A stretch of 64,000 nt of DNA, taken from positions 15,904,877 through 15,968,876 of the forward strand of contig NC_055992.1 in the NCBI RefSeq assembly GCF_018446385.1. The letters run 5' to 3'. The DNA comes from Zingiber officinale. Taxonomy: Eukaryota; Streptophyta; Magnoliopsida; Zingiberales; Zingiberaceae. Positions 11,620-22,397 of the stretch are shown here, piece by piece (positions within the stretch are counted from its first letter, which is position 1; each line of letters begins with the position of its first letter). The translations under genes were made by a program, and so were the position numbers. The notes beneath the pieces were generated by a model, which was given only the letters and a program-made list of their open reading frames with translations, was not told the origin of the DNA and made no database searches.

Positions 11620-12602
11620 ACTCTTTAGCCATGTGTCCTTCCCGACCAGTAACATCCTGTTACACCCAAAAGGCGTCTCTGGGTGTGTTCTCCCACATTT
11701 AGGGGTGGAGGAACTTGATCCGCTTGTTCTTGGTCCTCCTTCGCCACCTCACGTGTTCCACCGCTTCCTTTACCTTTGCCTTTCGATTACCTTACTTGAC
11801 CGTGACTTACGGCTTCCTATCTTGTCCTCTGTCTTCACTGGCATATGTTGTGCTCATTGTGCCTTGATGTTGTTCATGTAATGTTCGAATTAATGCTCTC
11901 TTGATCGATTCTTCGCCAGGGGCGATGAGCTCCATTGCTCACATTCGATCTGCTATCGTGGTCTCGGCGTTACGAGCGTCGGCTGACTCGCTCCTTCTCT
12001 GACTCACTAGCTCGACAGGCGAGCTAACTGTTGAACTTCTTGGCTTCCTCCACGGTCACCTTGCTTGAACTCTATAAACTCCTCGTAGTGCTTGTTGGTG
12101 ATCCGCAGTGAAAGAACTCTTCAAAACTCGTGAAAATCAGCCCACCATCTCGATCACCGGTGCTCTCTTGGTCTTTATCCTCTCCCACCACATACGAGCA
12201 TCTCGAGACAGGCAGAAAGAGGCGCACTGACCTTCTCGACTTCCGGCCGGTCGAAGCTCCATGGTGCTCTCTAGTGTTTTAAACCAAGCCCGGGCATCCC
12301 GGGGCTCGATCGTGCTGAGCTCTGGTTTCGGCTTGACCATAAGATAAGCACGGTCTGCGGGGTCTTTGTGGCGGTTCCTGAGTAGGTGGAGTCTCGATTA
12401 CCACTGGGGTCTCTGCGGTGACAACCGGAGGAGGGGAGGAACCGGCTTTGCCATCATTGGCAATCACTTGCTGCTGCTCTGCTACTTGCCTCTGGAGCTG
12501 AGCAACCACTTCAGAAAGGTTGGGCTCAGTTGCTCTAGGCACTTCGTTCTCTTGAGCTGGTTCCTCAGTGTGAGTAGCACGGGGACGTCCTCTTCTTGCC
12601 AT
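11620..12602 (-). pseudogene. Element A gag, broken
   Basis: Gag would form the particle shell and package the RNA. A start at 12602 gives MARRGRPRATHTEEP... with a glutamine-rich coiled stretch (QLQRQVAEQQQ), running open to 12279. A second frame, 12340-12137, carries the retrotransposon gag core, including AWFKTLESTME and ARMWWERIKTKRAP. The frame changes between them near 12300-12340 and again after 12137. A zinc-knuckle remnant can be seen around 11625-11665 but indels destroy the CX2CX4HX4C spacing. No intact gag could be made. Confidence 0.75.
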
Positions 12603-12837
12603 CTAATTATGAAAGGTAAAGGCTTGATATCTTACTTTAACCCTTCTAATCATACTTAAATATGAATAAATAAAAGGGAAACTAAATCTTCTATCTTACT
12701 TTAGTACTAAAAAGGAAAGTACTCTATACTGCAGTAAAAATAAGGAAAGCAGAAATAAGAAAGGAATTAAATACTTTCTTACTTGGAGACGGCGAGGATG
12801 ATGCTGATGTGTGTGTGATGCTGGAGAATGGAACATT
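12603..12837 (-). other. Element A 5' leader
   Basis: An untranslated stretch of about 235 bp lies between the primer site and the gag start at 12602. I see no coding frame in it. Confidence 0.6.
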
Positions 12838-12849
12838 GCTCTGATACCA
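12838..12849 (-). promoter_or_regulatory. Primer binding site (initiator Met tRNA type), element A
   Basis: On the minus strand TGGTATCAGAGC follows the LTR end by two bases. This motif matches the 3' end of plant initiator methionine tRNA and marks the 5' end of the internal domain, which fixes the element's orientation. Confidence 0.9.
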
Positions 12850-13358
12850 ACTGTAACAACCACCCTTTCTTACTACTACTCTCTAAGGGCGACCGTTACC
12901 TAACTCCTACTCTACTTACTAGTGTCACTTATGCTATTATTAGCGACACTTAGATTTATCACGGTTCAGAGGGATTCCCACCGAAAAATTCGGCAGAGTC
13001 TCCCCTGTACCGGTGACCAAATCCACAATACATAAAAGATATACACAGCCACATGCGGCTGGATCACAATATTCTTCACAACCACGCATTAATAAATCAT
13101 ATTCTAATCAAAAACTAAACTAGCAATAAGAATTAAACTCAAAACTCTCAGAACAAAGCATAACAAGCTACAATGCACTTCAAACTCAAGCATAAACTCA
13201 TGGTTTCATAATGGAAATAAGGAAAATGAACTAGACATAAACTCTAAATGAATAAGTCTTGCTAGTCCCCTCTGGATCCCTCCATAGTTCAGCCACCACA
13301 CACATCCATCATCACCACCACCCTGTCGCCTCCCTTCATATCTTAGCTTTTCCTTTAT

Positions 13359-14799
13359 CTGCAGTAGGAGGAAAGAAAACAAGATCTATAAGCGAAAACG
13401 CTTAGTAAGTACTAATCTATCTCACAAAACTCGAAATGCATAAATGAAATGCATAAGTACTGAAACTGAAATACTAAAACTATCTGCATATGCTCATGGT
13501 ATACAGAAAATGAACTAGATACAAATCATACTCAGTATCAAGCAGAATAACAAGAAACTAACTATGTAAACTTAGAATTAAAGAAACTAACTATTCTTAT
13601 TTATTCTAAGCATGTAACTTGTTTCATTTCTTATATCCTTGTGTTAGAAATTAATCTTTTAATTCCTATCTTTTACTCACTTCTTCTTTCTTTCTTTCTT
13701 AACTTTTCTTTTCTTTCTTTCTTTCTTTACTTTTCTTTACTTTTCTTTACTTTGGGTTTTCTTTTCTTGGGCCCAGGCCTAGTACCAACTTATGCGCGTT
13801 CCCTAATAGGTTGGGGTTGCGAGCCACCAATCCTAAAAGAGCAGACCTCGGTCTACCAGGGCCAAGACCTCGGAAATGGTCACCTGGATTTGTTTAACGA
13901 CAAGCTCTTGGATGTCGGGTACTAGCCTCTTGTTTTACTTACTTGGTATCTTTCTTATTCTGATATTAAAAATGTCTTGGCATTTAATTAAGCTTTGGTG
14001 TGCTTTTAATCCTAAACCACTTCCAAAAGAAAATGGCTTCAGAAATTCTAAAACATGAAAGTAGCATGGAAGGGGAAACTAATTCCAGCAACCTAAATTA
14101 TGGTAATTTAACTGAAATACACAGAAATAGCATGACAACAGCATAGAATTTCTACTCAGCAAGTTCTAAAGGAAATCATAGCATATTGTTCTGCATATTA
14201 CAGTAACTAGCTTGCATATTCAAAAGGGAAACTGAGCATGTCGAATTCTAAAGAATAGCTATCATAGAATGTCCTACACAGCAAGTTCTAAAGGAAAACA
14301 TAGCATATTGTTCTGCATATTATGGTAACTAGCTTGCATATTCAAAAGGGAAACTTAGCATGTTGAATTCTAAAGAATAGCTATCATAGAATGTCTCTTA
14401 ATGCAGAAATTCCAAAACATGCTAAATCCGAAATCTTATAAATCTCAAGGGATGTCTATATGCAAACTCAGCAAAGGATCCATAACACAAAACCAACTTG
14501 GAGTTTGTCCTAAAGTTTTGGCACAGCTAAAGACCAAAAACAAGGAAACAAACCCTTGACATAAAAATTCAGCATCCTAATGCTTTAGAGGAGGTTTGGC
14601 ATAGTCACTGTGGCACAATTCAGGGGTCCGAACAGCCATCTTAAAACCCAAATCCATTCTCCCAATTCGGCACAGCATGGAATACAATCCAGCCCTAGCA
14701 TGAATCAAGTTCGGCACAAGGAAGCCCTAGAAAAAAAAAAAACTCAACAAGAACACCAAGCGTACGGAGCAACTCCTACCGCAGGTGAGTAGTACTTAC
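13359..14799 (-). other. Putative intron inside the LTR (element A, 5' copy)
   Basis: This is the counterpart of 6121-7547 in the 5' LTR, the copy that would be transcribed into the element's own RNA leader. Donor GTAAGT is at 14799-14794 and acceptor CTGCAG at 13364-13359, both minus strand. Confidence 0.5.
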
Positions 14800-15167
14800 C
14801 CTTGATTGCTTGGACTTACAACCGAGAAGAAAGATTGCTAGGGTTTCGGGAAAAGCTTGAGATCTCGGTGATCCTTTTGTGCCCGCGTGCTCCCCTCGAC
14901 AATACGACCTTAAGGAGGTGAAGAAAACCCCTCGGAAAGCTTTGGCCGGCCGCCGGAGGAAGAGCCCTAAGCCGGCTTTCTTCGTTTCCGCCGCGAGAGG
15001 AGAAGAACCGCGCCGTCGCGAGGGAGAAGGGGAGAAACAAATTTCGGGAGAAATTGTTTTGGGTTTTGGAAAATCAAAACCTAATTACCTTTAATATATA
15101 AGGGTTTTATTCCAAACTATACTATATCCTTATTTAACTCTATTTGAGATTAACATAAATCTCTTAT

Positions 15168-15234
15168 CCCAGCTGGTCAAGCCGGTTTGGCTTGGTTTGG
15201 TCCGACCCGAGGTCGCGGGTTCGAACCTCTTCTC
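15168..15234 (+). other. tRNA-like module in element A 5' LTR
   Basis: This is the identical counterpart of the module at 7917-7983. It sits roughly 70-140 bp upstream (minus strand) of the TATA-like sequence near 15095. Confidence 0.5.
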
Positions 15235-15444
15235 CAACACTTTTTGCTTAAACTTCTTTGGTTTTGCAAAAATACTAAACGACCTCCAAAAATTACGTAA
15301 AAATATTCTAAAAATTCCTAAAAATCTCTAGAATATTTTAACAGTATTTTCAAACATTTTTATGGATGTTTGAAACTCAGAATAGGGAAAATTGGGTCGT
15401 TACAGCAGTAGTTGAGGAATAGGAAATAAATTGAAATAAAAAGG

Positions 15445-15840
15445 GGCGGCTGAGGAATCAAACCCACGACCTCTGACCCGGTCAAGATTTAGCAAAGCGC
15501 AACTGACCAAGTGTCCCAGCGAGCATTGCCAATTAAAAAGGGGAATAAAATTTATTTAAGTAATAGTTAATAGGAAACAGAAAATAAATGGGAATAAAAG
15601 GGGCGGCGGAGGAATCGAACCCGCGACCTCTGACCCGGTTAAGATTTAGCAAAGCGCGGCTGACCAAGTGTCCCAGTGAGCATTGCCGATTAAAAAGGGG
15701 AATGAAATTTATTTAAGTAATAGTTAATAGGAAAACAGAAAATAAATAGTAATAAAAGGGATGCAGCCGAGATTCGAACCCATAACCTCTAACCCGAACC
15801 GAACCTTAAGCGAATCCGGCTGACCAAGTGCCCAAGCGGG
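15445..15840 (-). repeat. Three further tRNA-like modules in LTR C (about 158-bp tandem units)
   Basis: Modules at about 15445-15530, 15602-15687 and 15761-15840 repeat with periods of 157 and 159 bp. On the minus strand each carries ACTTGGTCAGCCG or close to it, then 33-34 bases, then GGGTTCGAATC, GGGTTCGATTC or a one-base variant. With module 1 they form a four-unit array interrupted by element A. The array ends about 60 bp upstream of the LTR's TATA box at 15899. Confidence 0.6.
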
Positions 15841-15897
15841 CTATTCTGTTTAGAAAAGATAGAGAAATTTATTTAAGGAGTTAACAGAAATATTGAG

Positions 15898-15910
15898 TTA
15901 TAAAAAGGGA
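15898..15910 (+). promoter_or_regulatory. TATA box of LTR C
   Basis: GTTATAAAAAGGG sits between the tRNA-like array and a GC-rich leader that leads into the proposed splice donor at 16076, as expected for a retrotransposon U3/R promoter. Confidence 0.6.
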
Positions 15911-16459
15911 TAAGTTGATGTTCTGTTTTCGCGTGACCTAAACCATTCTCTCCTTCTCTTCTGCGCGCGACGGCGGAGCTCGGGCAGAAAACAAAAGGGA
16001 GTTAGGGCATCGTCTCCGGCGGCCGGCCAAGGTCCTAGAAACCCTTCTTGTTCGGTTGTGAGTCCAAGAAGCAAGGTAAGTGCTTCCTCACCTGCAGTAG
16101 AGTAGTTTCAAATTCATGTGTTCTTGATTTCCGACGCATGCCGCAAAGATTAATGATTTTGAAGATTTCCTGCCGTGAGTTTCATAAAGAAGATGAGAAG
16201 AGGTTTTAATTAATTTGAATATGTGGTTTAGTTTATTCCTTATTGTTTGATTGGTACTGCTACCATGAAACTAAATTTAGTTCATTTAGATTTGGAAAGG
16301 AGTAAATTGTTTTGTTATGCAGTGAGCATGAGACAGATATCATATTGATTAATTTATGGGAAGAGAATGCATAAATTTAAGGGAATATTAGATTCAGAAA
16401 AGATGATGATCAAATGTTGATGACGTAAATTAAGGATGGAAACTTTACTTTCAGATTTT

Positions 16460-16870
16460 TGGTGGAACTTATAGTGCAGATTTTTATGTAAGATTATAGT
16501 GTAGAATTTTGATTAAGCTTATAGTGCAGAATTTTGATTAAGTTTATAGTGCAGAATTTTGATTAAGTTTGTAGGCAGATTTGATTAAGCTTATAGTGTA
16601 GAATTTTTATTAAGCTTATAGTGCAGAATTTTGATTAAGTTTGTAGGCAGATTTGATTAAGCTTATAGTGCAGAATTTTGATTAAGCTTATAGTGCAGAA
16701 TTTTGATTAAGTTTGTAGGCAGATTTGTTTAAGCTTACAGTGCAGAATTTTGATTAAGTTTGTAGGCAGATTTGATTAGGCTTATAGTGCAGAATTTTGA
16801 TTAAGCTTATAGTGCAGAATTTTTATTAAGTTTGTAGGCAGATTTGATTACGCTTGTATGCAGATTTAGT
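16460..16870 (+). repeat. Short tandem repeats in LTR C
   Basis: Two short units alternate many times: one of about 25 bp containing AAGCTTATAGTGCAGAATTT and one of about 22 bp containing AAGTTTGTAGGCAGATTTG. The array lies inside the putative LTR intron. No coding potential is seen. Confidence 0.85.
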
Positions 16871-17169
16871 TTTAGTGCAGTTTCAATAAGCATTTCAGTA
16901 CAGTTCTATTAAGTATTTCCATGGAATTCTGTTAAGCATTTCAGTGAAGAGTTAATAAGCATTTTAGTGCAGTTTTGTATTAGACACCTTTTTAATAGAG
17001 GTATTAACAAGTATAAGCAAGATAAAGAAAAGAAAGAAAAAGGCCAAGGCCTTAAGTAGATCCCAAAGTCAAGACTTTAGGGATTTTGGCACACAAGGTG
17101 CTTAAAGAAAATGCCGAGGCATTATATATTAGAAGTAATAAAAGATAACAAGTATTTTACTTTATTTAA

Positions 17170-17334
17170 GAGGCTAGTACCCGACTTCCGAGGTTGTCGT
17201 TAAACAAATCCAGGTGTCCAATTCTGAGGTCTTGGCCCTGGTAGACCGAGGTCTGCTCTTTTAGGATTGGTGGCTCGCTACCCCAACCTATTAGGGAACG
17301 CGCATAAGATGGTACTACGCCTGGGCCCAAGAAG
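17170..17334 (+). repeat. Conserved intronic LTR block
   Basis: A segment of about 165 bp, from GAGGCTAGTACCCGAC to CTGGGCCCAAGAAG, is shared with 6529-6679 and 13767-13931 (element A) and 20780-20942 (LTR D), always in the same orientation relative to the LTR. Much of the surrounding LTR is diverged. It includes the short inverted pair GGTCT...AGACC. Confidence 0.7.
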
Positions 17335-17905
17335 AAAGTTTATTATTATTTTGAAGTATTAAAGTATAAGCTTTTAAACAAAAGAAATAAGCTTCATATA
17401 AGTTTAAAATTCAGCAAGTTTAGTTTTCTTATATACTGACATGTTGTTAGATTTGCTTACATGTTTGGTATTTCAGTATGCTATGTTTCTTTTACTATTA
17501 GATGAGCATTCAGTTTTTAGATTTCTTTCAGCAACATGCATATTCGAGTTAGCTAGCGCTTACTAAGCAATTTTGCTTATAGTTGCATTTCCTCTTACTA
17601 CAGATAAAGGAAAGGAAAAGTTATAGCAAAGGAAGGCGACAAGGAGGTGCGGATGGATGTGTGATGTGTGGACTATAGAAGCCTTGGGATTTAGCATAAG
17701 AATTTATTAAGAGTGTCATTTATTAAGAATGTATTAGATGAGTCATTTAGTCTTCCGCTGCTAGTTAATTGTATGTTTTGAGTTCTTCGAGAGTTTTAGG
17801 AATTACTATCAACATGTGAACAAGGATAGTTAAGTAAAGTTAGTAGTCCAGTAGCGCTCCTCCCTCGCAGACTAGTAGTGAGGAGGGTGGGGTGTTACAG
17901 AGAAA

Positions 17906-19499
17906 GTTTCTTGAGCCATTGAAGTGCAAAGAATAGAGGAAGAAGGGTCAAGAAGGAGTCCTTACTAGGGAGGTCACAAAGAGGAGATAGCAAATGGTAA
18001 GAATCTGTTGGTGCAGGTTGCACTAATAATCTAGTTTTGATGTATAACAAATAAGTTAACGTTAAATGTGTTGTTTGTCTAACCTTTCTACCATTTGTGT
18101 AGGAGTTGATTGGTCTAAAGGACCTAACATTAGGCTGAAATCTAGCTAGGTCCGCTAGACTTGATAGCTACTGGGAAGTCTAGATAGGTTCACGAGGCCT
18201 GATATCTGACGGGAAGTCCGGCTAGGTTTGCGGGATCTAACAATCGGTGAAAATCTAGTTGGGTCTGTGGACCTGACAACTAGCGAGAAGACCTGGTGGG
18301 TCAAAAACAAGTCAAGTGATTACAATCGGTAAGTGAAAGTAAGCAACTAGATGAGAGATCTAGTGAGGACGCATTCCCCGTTGAGGGAATTATAGGTATC
18401 GATCCAATTTAGATCCATTTAGAAAATCTAAGTTGAGATCTTGACTAGATCCTGGTCTCGAGGAGATAGAATCTAATTACTACTCTTATTTGTTGAGTTG
18501 TACTAACTCGGTTTTGCAGGATGAACCTATTTTTTTGCCCAGGACTAACCCTTTTTTGCAGGAAAAGAAAGAGCTAAAATAGGGGGTTTGGTCACCTAGA
18601 AGGGGTCTGGGCGCCCGAACCAGTCTTGCCCCGGCAAACCAAGGGCGCCTTGGTGATCCGAGCACCCAGAGTCAGTCCAAGCGCCCAGACCGCAAAGTTC
18701 ATCCATAAGTTGATGTGGACCGCGTTGATTGTGGGCCTTGGAGTAGGAGTCATCGAAGGCTCCAAACCAAGTAAAATTTAGTTTGTTAGCATTATTTTAT
18801 TTTCTTCCGCTACGTACTCCAACTTAATTCTCTATCAATTTTCGATGATCATTATTCACCCCCCTCTAGCGTCTTTCTGATCCTACAGAATTGTTGGAGA
18901 AGAAAGTTGAAGAAGACATAGCACGAATGAATGGTTTCCTTCATTGGTTAGGATTTTTAACAAGGGCATTAAGGGTAGGGTGTTTTGAAATTTGGACCGT
19001 CTAATCAAAACGGCTCTATCGAAGTCAACCGTCGGATTAGAGGAGATGATTCACCATTAGAATTTGTACAAAAAGGTGTGCGTTAGCCATCACATCAGAA
19101 TAAAGTTGGTAAGACATGTGGCGGTTGAACATAAAACGACATTTTTTATGGATGGTACATTAAATCATTGCACTGATATGCTGTCACTGATGCCCTACCT
19201 CGCATTTCAAATGGCTGACAAACTTTTGACGAGTATTTTTTTAAAAAAAGATAAGGTTCTCAGTTACATCAAGGAGAAGCCATCGGAGTGGATGCCCAGT
19301 CAAACAATAGGATGGCAGTAGGACTTGAGTCTAGTCAGTCAGTCATGAGCCTCTTTCGACTATACTTAAAAGAGAGTCTTGTAATACGGCGCATAGGTCA
19401 CAAGTGCATAGTGGGTGGCTCCAAGGATAATATGGAGCCAATGATCAAGGTGATGTGACGGTCAAAAGTCAAGAGAATATAGCAGTCAAGGCCAAGGAG
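17906..19499. other. Older repeat DNA hosting the insertions, no gene
   Basis: Apart from the solo LTR at 18006-18887, this stretch has no credible gene. It continues 5050-5325 once LTR C is removed. From about 19320 it shows GGTCAAAAGTCAAG motifs like those at the start of the Tat-like LTR near 47.6 kb, and it resumes at 29786 after the Sirevirus-like insertion. A frame of 85 codons at 19064-19321 has no recognisable domain. Confidence 0.45.
18006..18887 (+). mobile_element. Solo Sirevirus-like Copia LTR (882 bp)
   Basis: It starts TGTTGGTGCAGG and ends CTGATCCTACA, flanked by GAATC (18001-18005) and GAATT (18888-18892), a target-site duplication with one mismatch. It shares the CTTGGAGTAGGAGTC and CCCCTCTAGCG blocks with the LTRs at 942, 19500 and 28361 but is diverged from them. 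No internal domain is left. Confidence 0.8.
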
Positions 19500-20365
19500 T
19501 GTTAGTGCAGTGAGCACCAGATGATCGAACCTAAGTTTTGATTATGGCAAAAGGTTCAAAGTTAAGCTATGGTGTTATCTTACAAGGTTCATGGAGCTTG
19601 CAGGAAAGTCCTAAGTGATACTTAGGCAAAAGTCTTAGCTGCGGCTAGGCAAAGTGAAAACCCTAGGGGGTGGTAACCCTAACCCTAGGTCATAGAGGAT
19701 GGTAACCCTATGCGGAAAGTCTTGGTGGGTCGAGGGCTTCAAGCAAAAGTCCTAGGGGTGGTAACCCTAGGTGGAAAGTCCTGGTGTCGCAAACCAGGTG
19801 AAAGACTGAACGGGTCGGGGAGCGAGCGTCCAGCAGAAAGTCCGAAAGCATCGAGCACTGAGCAAAAGTCCAGTTAATCTGGAGGATCGCACTGGCAACA
19901 GGTAACTCTCCTTATGTAACGACCACCCTTCTTACTACTACTACTCTTTAAGGATGACCGTTACTTAACTACTAACTCTACTTAACCGGTATGATTAAAA
20001 TCCTCGAAGAAACCCTACCGAAAAATTCCGGCAGAATCTCCCCTGTACCGGTGACCATAATCATTAATACATAACATAATATACACAGCCACAGGCGGCT
20101 GGAACACATATCAAACACACAAAAGGAATAACATCACCACGCAGTTTAATGAAATCAAATCATGCAAGTAATGAATAGCGGAAACAAAATAAAAACATAC
20201 AATTAACTAACAGCGGAAGACTAAATGACTCATCTAATACATTCTTAATAAATGGCAATCTTAATAAATTCTTAAACTAAGTCCCAAGGCTTCCATAGTC
20301 CTGGCATCACACACCATCCGCGCCACCTTGTCGCCTTCCTTGCTAAATCTTTTCTTTTCCTTTAT

Positions 20366-22059
20366 CTGCAGTAAGAGGAAGTGTAGTCTATAAGCAAATT
20401 TACTTAGTAAGCGCTATCTAACTCACAAAATCACGAATGTGCATGTATACGAAAAGAACTAGAAACTATATGCTCTAAAAAGAAATAAAGCATAAAAGAA
20501 CTGCTCATGTCAAACTAATAGCTAAGAAAAGCTAAGGAATCTACTCATGTAGTTCTAATAGTTAATCATGCTGCTCATCTAATAGGTAAACATGAAAACT
20601 ACTCATCTACTAGATAAACATGGTAGAATAAGGAACTAAACTTACTGATTTTTAGAACCATATGAAACTTATTTCATTTGTTCTAACTTAATCTTTAATA
20701 CTTTATGTTTATGTAAAACTCGTTTTACTTGTTCAAAAACTTATACTTATAATACTTCAAAATAATAATCAACTTCTTCTTGGGCCCAGGCATAGTACCA
20801 TCTTATGCGCGTTCCCTAATAGGTTGGGGTAGCGAGCCACCAATCCTAAAAGAGCAGACCTCGGTCTACCAGGGCCAAGACCTCGGAATTGGACACCTGG
20901 ATTTGTTTAACGACAACCTCGGAAGTCGGGTACTAGCCTCTTCTTAAAAGTAAAATACTTATAATCTTAATTACTTCTTCTTTAAATGCCTCGGCATTTT
21001 AATAGGCACCTTGTGTGCCAAAAATCCCTCAAGTCTTGACTTTGGGATCTACTTAAGGCCTCGACCTTTTCTTTTCTTTTCTTTATCTTTTGGTACTTTA
21101 GTAGGAAACCACAACTAAAGCCGAAATAAATCTGTCCATGCTAAATGAGGTAGTAATGAAACAACAAGATCTACTAACTGGAATTTAAACTTGCTGAAAT
21201 TGAAGCGTAACACAAAACTAGACTTGTTGAACTTAACATAAACTGTTCATGCTCATAATTTGAGTTCACATGCTTCAATTAAGGAATTAACAAGGAGAAA
21301 CCAACCTTAAAACTAATCATGTGCATAGAATTAGTAAGGAAAAACTAAGCTACAATGACAAATTCTGCATACATAACCAATACAAAAGAAACCAGAAACT
21401 AATTGCTTTAAAGGAATGCCACTCATGCACATTTAATTACATAAGGAACTAGAACTCTAAATCTACTCATGCTCAAACCTATAGCAACGAAATAGAAAAT
21501 GAAATCTAATCATGCATATTCAATAGCAAATGGGAAAGTCCAAACAGCATGCTAGAATAAACCAAAAAAATCTGAAATGCTAATCTACAATGCTAACCAT
21601 TCAAAATCTGCTATGCTAGACAATCAAAAATCTGCAATGCAAGCTCTAAAGCTAGGATAGGTTTAATGGGCTGTTCTCGTTCAACTTATAGCACAAAAGG
21701 AATGGGCTGTTCTTCACAATTTCATAAAGATAGGACTGCGATTCAAGTAATGCGGGGTTAACTTAACAAAGCATACTATTCTGCCGTAAGCTACAAAACA
21801 AACCTACCTTCCCAGCAAACCCCAAACAATCCAAATTGAATTCACAATAGTTAGCCTCAAGAACATACTTCTTACAGTATGCTTCGGAAGGACATCATGA
21901 AGGAAACAAAATCCAAAACCTCATAGGAACACGAAACGAATCAAGATCATCACAGAATCCCTCAATCGAAAACAAGAACCTCACGGCACATTCACAAAAC
22001 AAGAAAAATCTAATCAAAAGGCTCGAAACTATCTTACCGCAGGTGAGTGAGCAACTTAC
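20366..22059 (-). other. Putative intron inside solo LTR D
   Basis: On the minus strand donor AGAG|GTAAGT is at 22059-22054 and acceptor CTTACTGCAG|ATAAAGG ends at 20366, matching the arrangement in element A and LTR C. Confidence 0.45.
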
Positions 22060-22397
22060 CTCTTGTTCTAGGACTTACAGCCAAAGAAGGTGGCTTCTAA
22101 TACTTCTAGGGCTTGCGGAGGACTCAAGCTCTCGGCAACTCCTTCATCTCCACTTGTTCTCCTCGATAAGGTGATCACGATGGTGAAGAAATCTTCGGAG
22201 AACGCCCTCGCCGGCCGCCGGAACGCCCCTTGCTTGCTGCTGCGGTTTCGCCCGACGAGAAGCGCCGACGCGAGCGTGAGAGAGGAGGGGAAATTTTGGT
22301 TTCGGCTAAAACCTAAGTTCTCCTTTTAATACTCTCATATTTCTGTTAACTAGTACTACTTAAATATATTTCAATATAGATTTAGTTAAGAAAAGTT

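Larger units (their letters stand above)
5614..15404 (-). mobile_element. Complete-length Ty3/gypsy element 'A' (chromodomain type)
   Basis: Both ends carry TGTAAC...GTTACA, and GCAGT flanks the element at 5609-5613 and 15405-15409, a perfect 5-bp duplication. It is read on the minus strand: 5' LTR 12852-15404, primer site 12838-12849, gag about 12602-11620, protease about 11517-11062, reverse transcriptase/RNase H 10920-9778, integrase about 9770-8700, chromodomain-like tail 8571-8188, polypurine tract 8154-8161, and 3' LTR 5614-8152. The domain order and tail point to a chromovirus of the Tekay/Del sort; that lineage is from family knowledge. The two LTRs differ at only about 15 positions by eye plus small indels, so insertion was recent, yet most of the coding region is frame-broken. 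Confidence 0.9.
12852..15404 (-). mobile_element. 5' LTR of element A
   Basis: This 2553-bp LTR is almost identical to the copy at 5614-8152. Its minus-strand end (TGTTACA at 12852) is followed at once by the primer site. TATA-like sequence lies near 15093-15101, the leader at about 14800-15080, the putative intron at 14799-13359, the conserved block at 13767-13931 and the tRNA-like module at 15168-15234. Confidence 0.9.
16076..17603 (+). other. Putative intron inside solo LTR C
   Basis: GCAAG|GTAAGT at 16071-16081 follows a GC-rich leader, and CTTACTACAG|ATAAAGG ends the interval at 17603. It aligns in position and flanks with the introns proposed for elements A and D. It contains the minirepeats at 16460-16870 and the conserved block at 17170-17334. 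Confidence 0.5.
5326..17900 (+). mobile_element. Solo Ty3/gypsy LTR 'C' (about 2.8 kb), split by a nested element
   Basis: The LTR begins TGTAACGACCC at 5326 and ends GGTGTTACA at 17900. GAGAA lies directly outside both ends (5321-5325 and 17901-17905), a perfect 5-bp target-site duplication. Removing the nested element at 5614-15404 and one copy of its GCAGT duplication leaves about 2.78 kb with no internal domain, so it is a solo LTR formed by LTR-LTR recombination. It contains four tRNA-like modules, a TATA box (TATAAAAA, 15899-15906), a GC-rich leader, a putative intron (16076-17603) and short tandem repeats. It belongs to the same superfamily as the LTRs at 5614-8152, 12852-15404 and 19915-22950, in the opposite orientation. 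Confidence 0.85.

Noticed and set aside
15602-15840. Calling the modules in LTR C functional tRNA genes
   Set aside because: A- and B-box-like motifs are present, but I could not pair a full acceptor stem and cloverleaf by eye, and they repeat in tandem inside an LTR.
19064-19321. 85-codon plus-strand frame
   Set aside because: No domain, no codon or splice context, and it lies in an old repeat.
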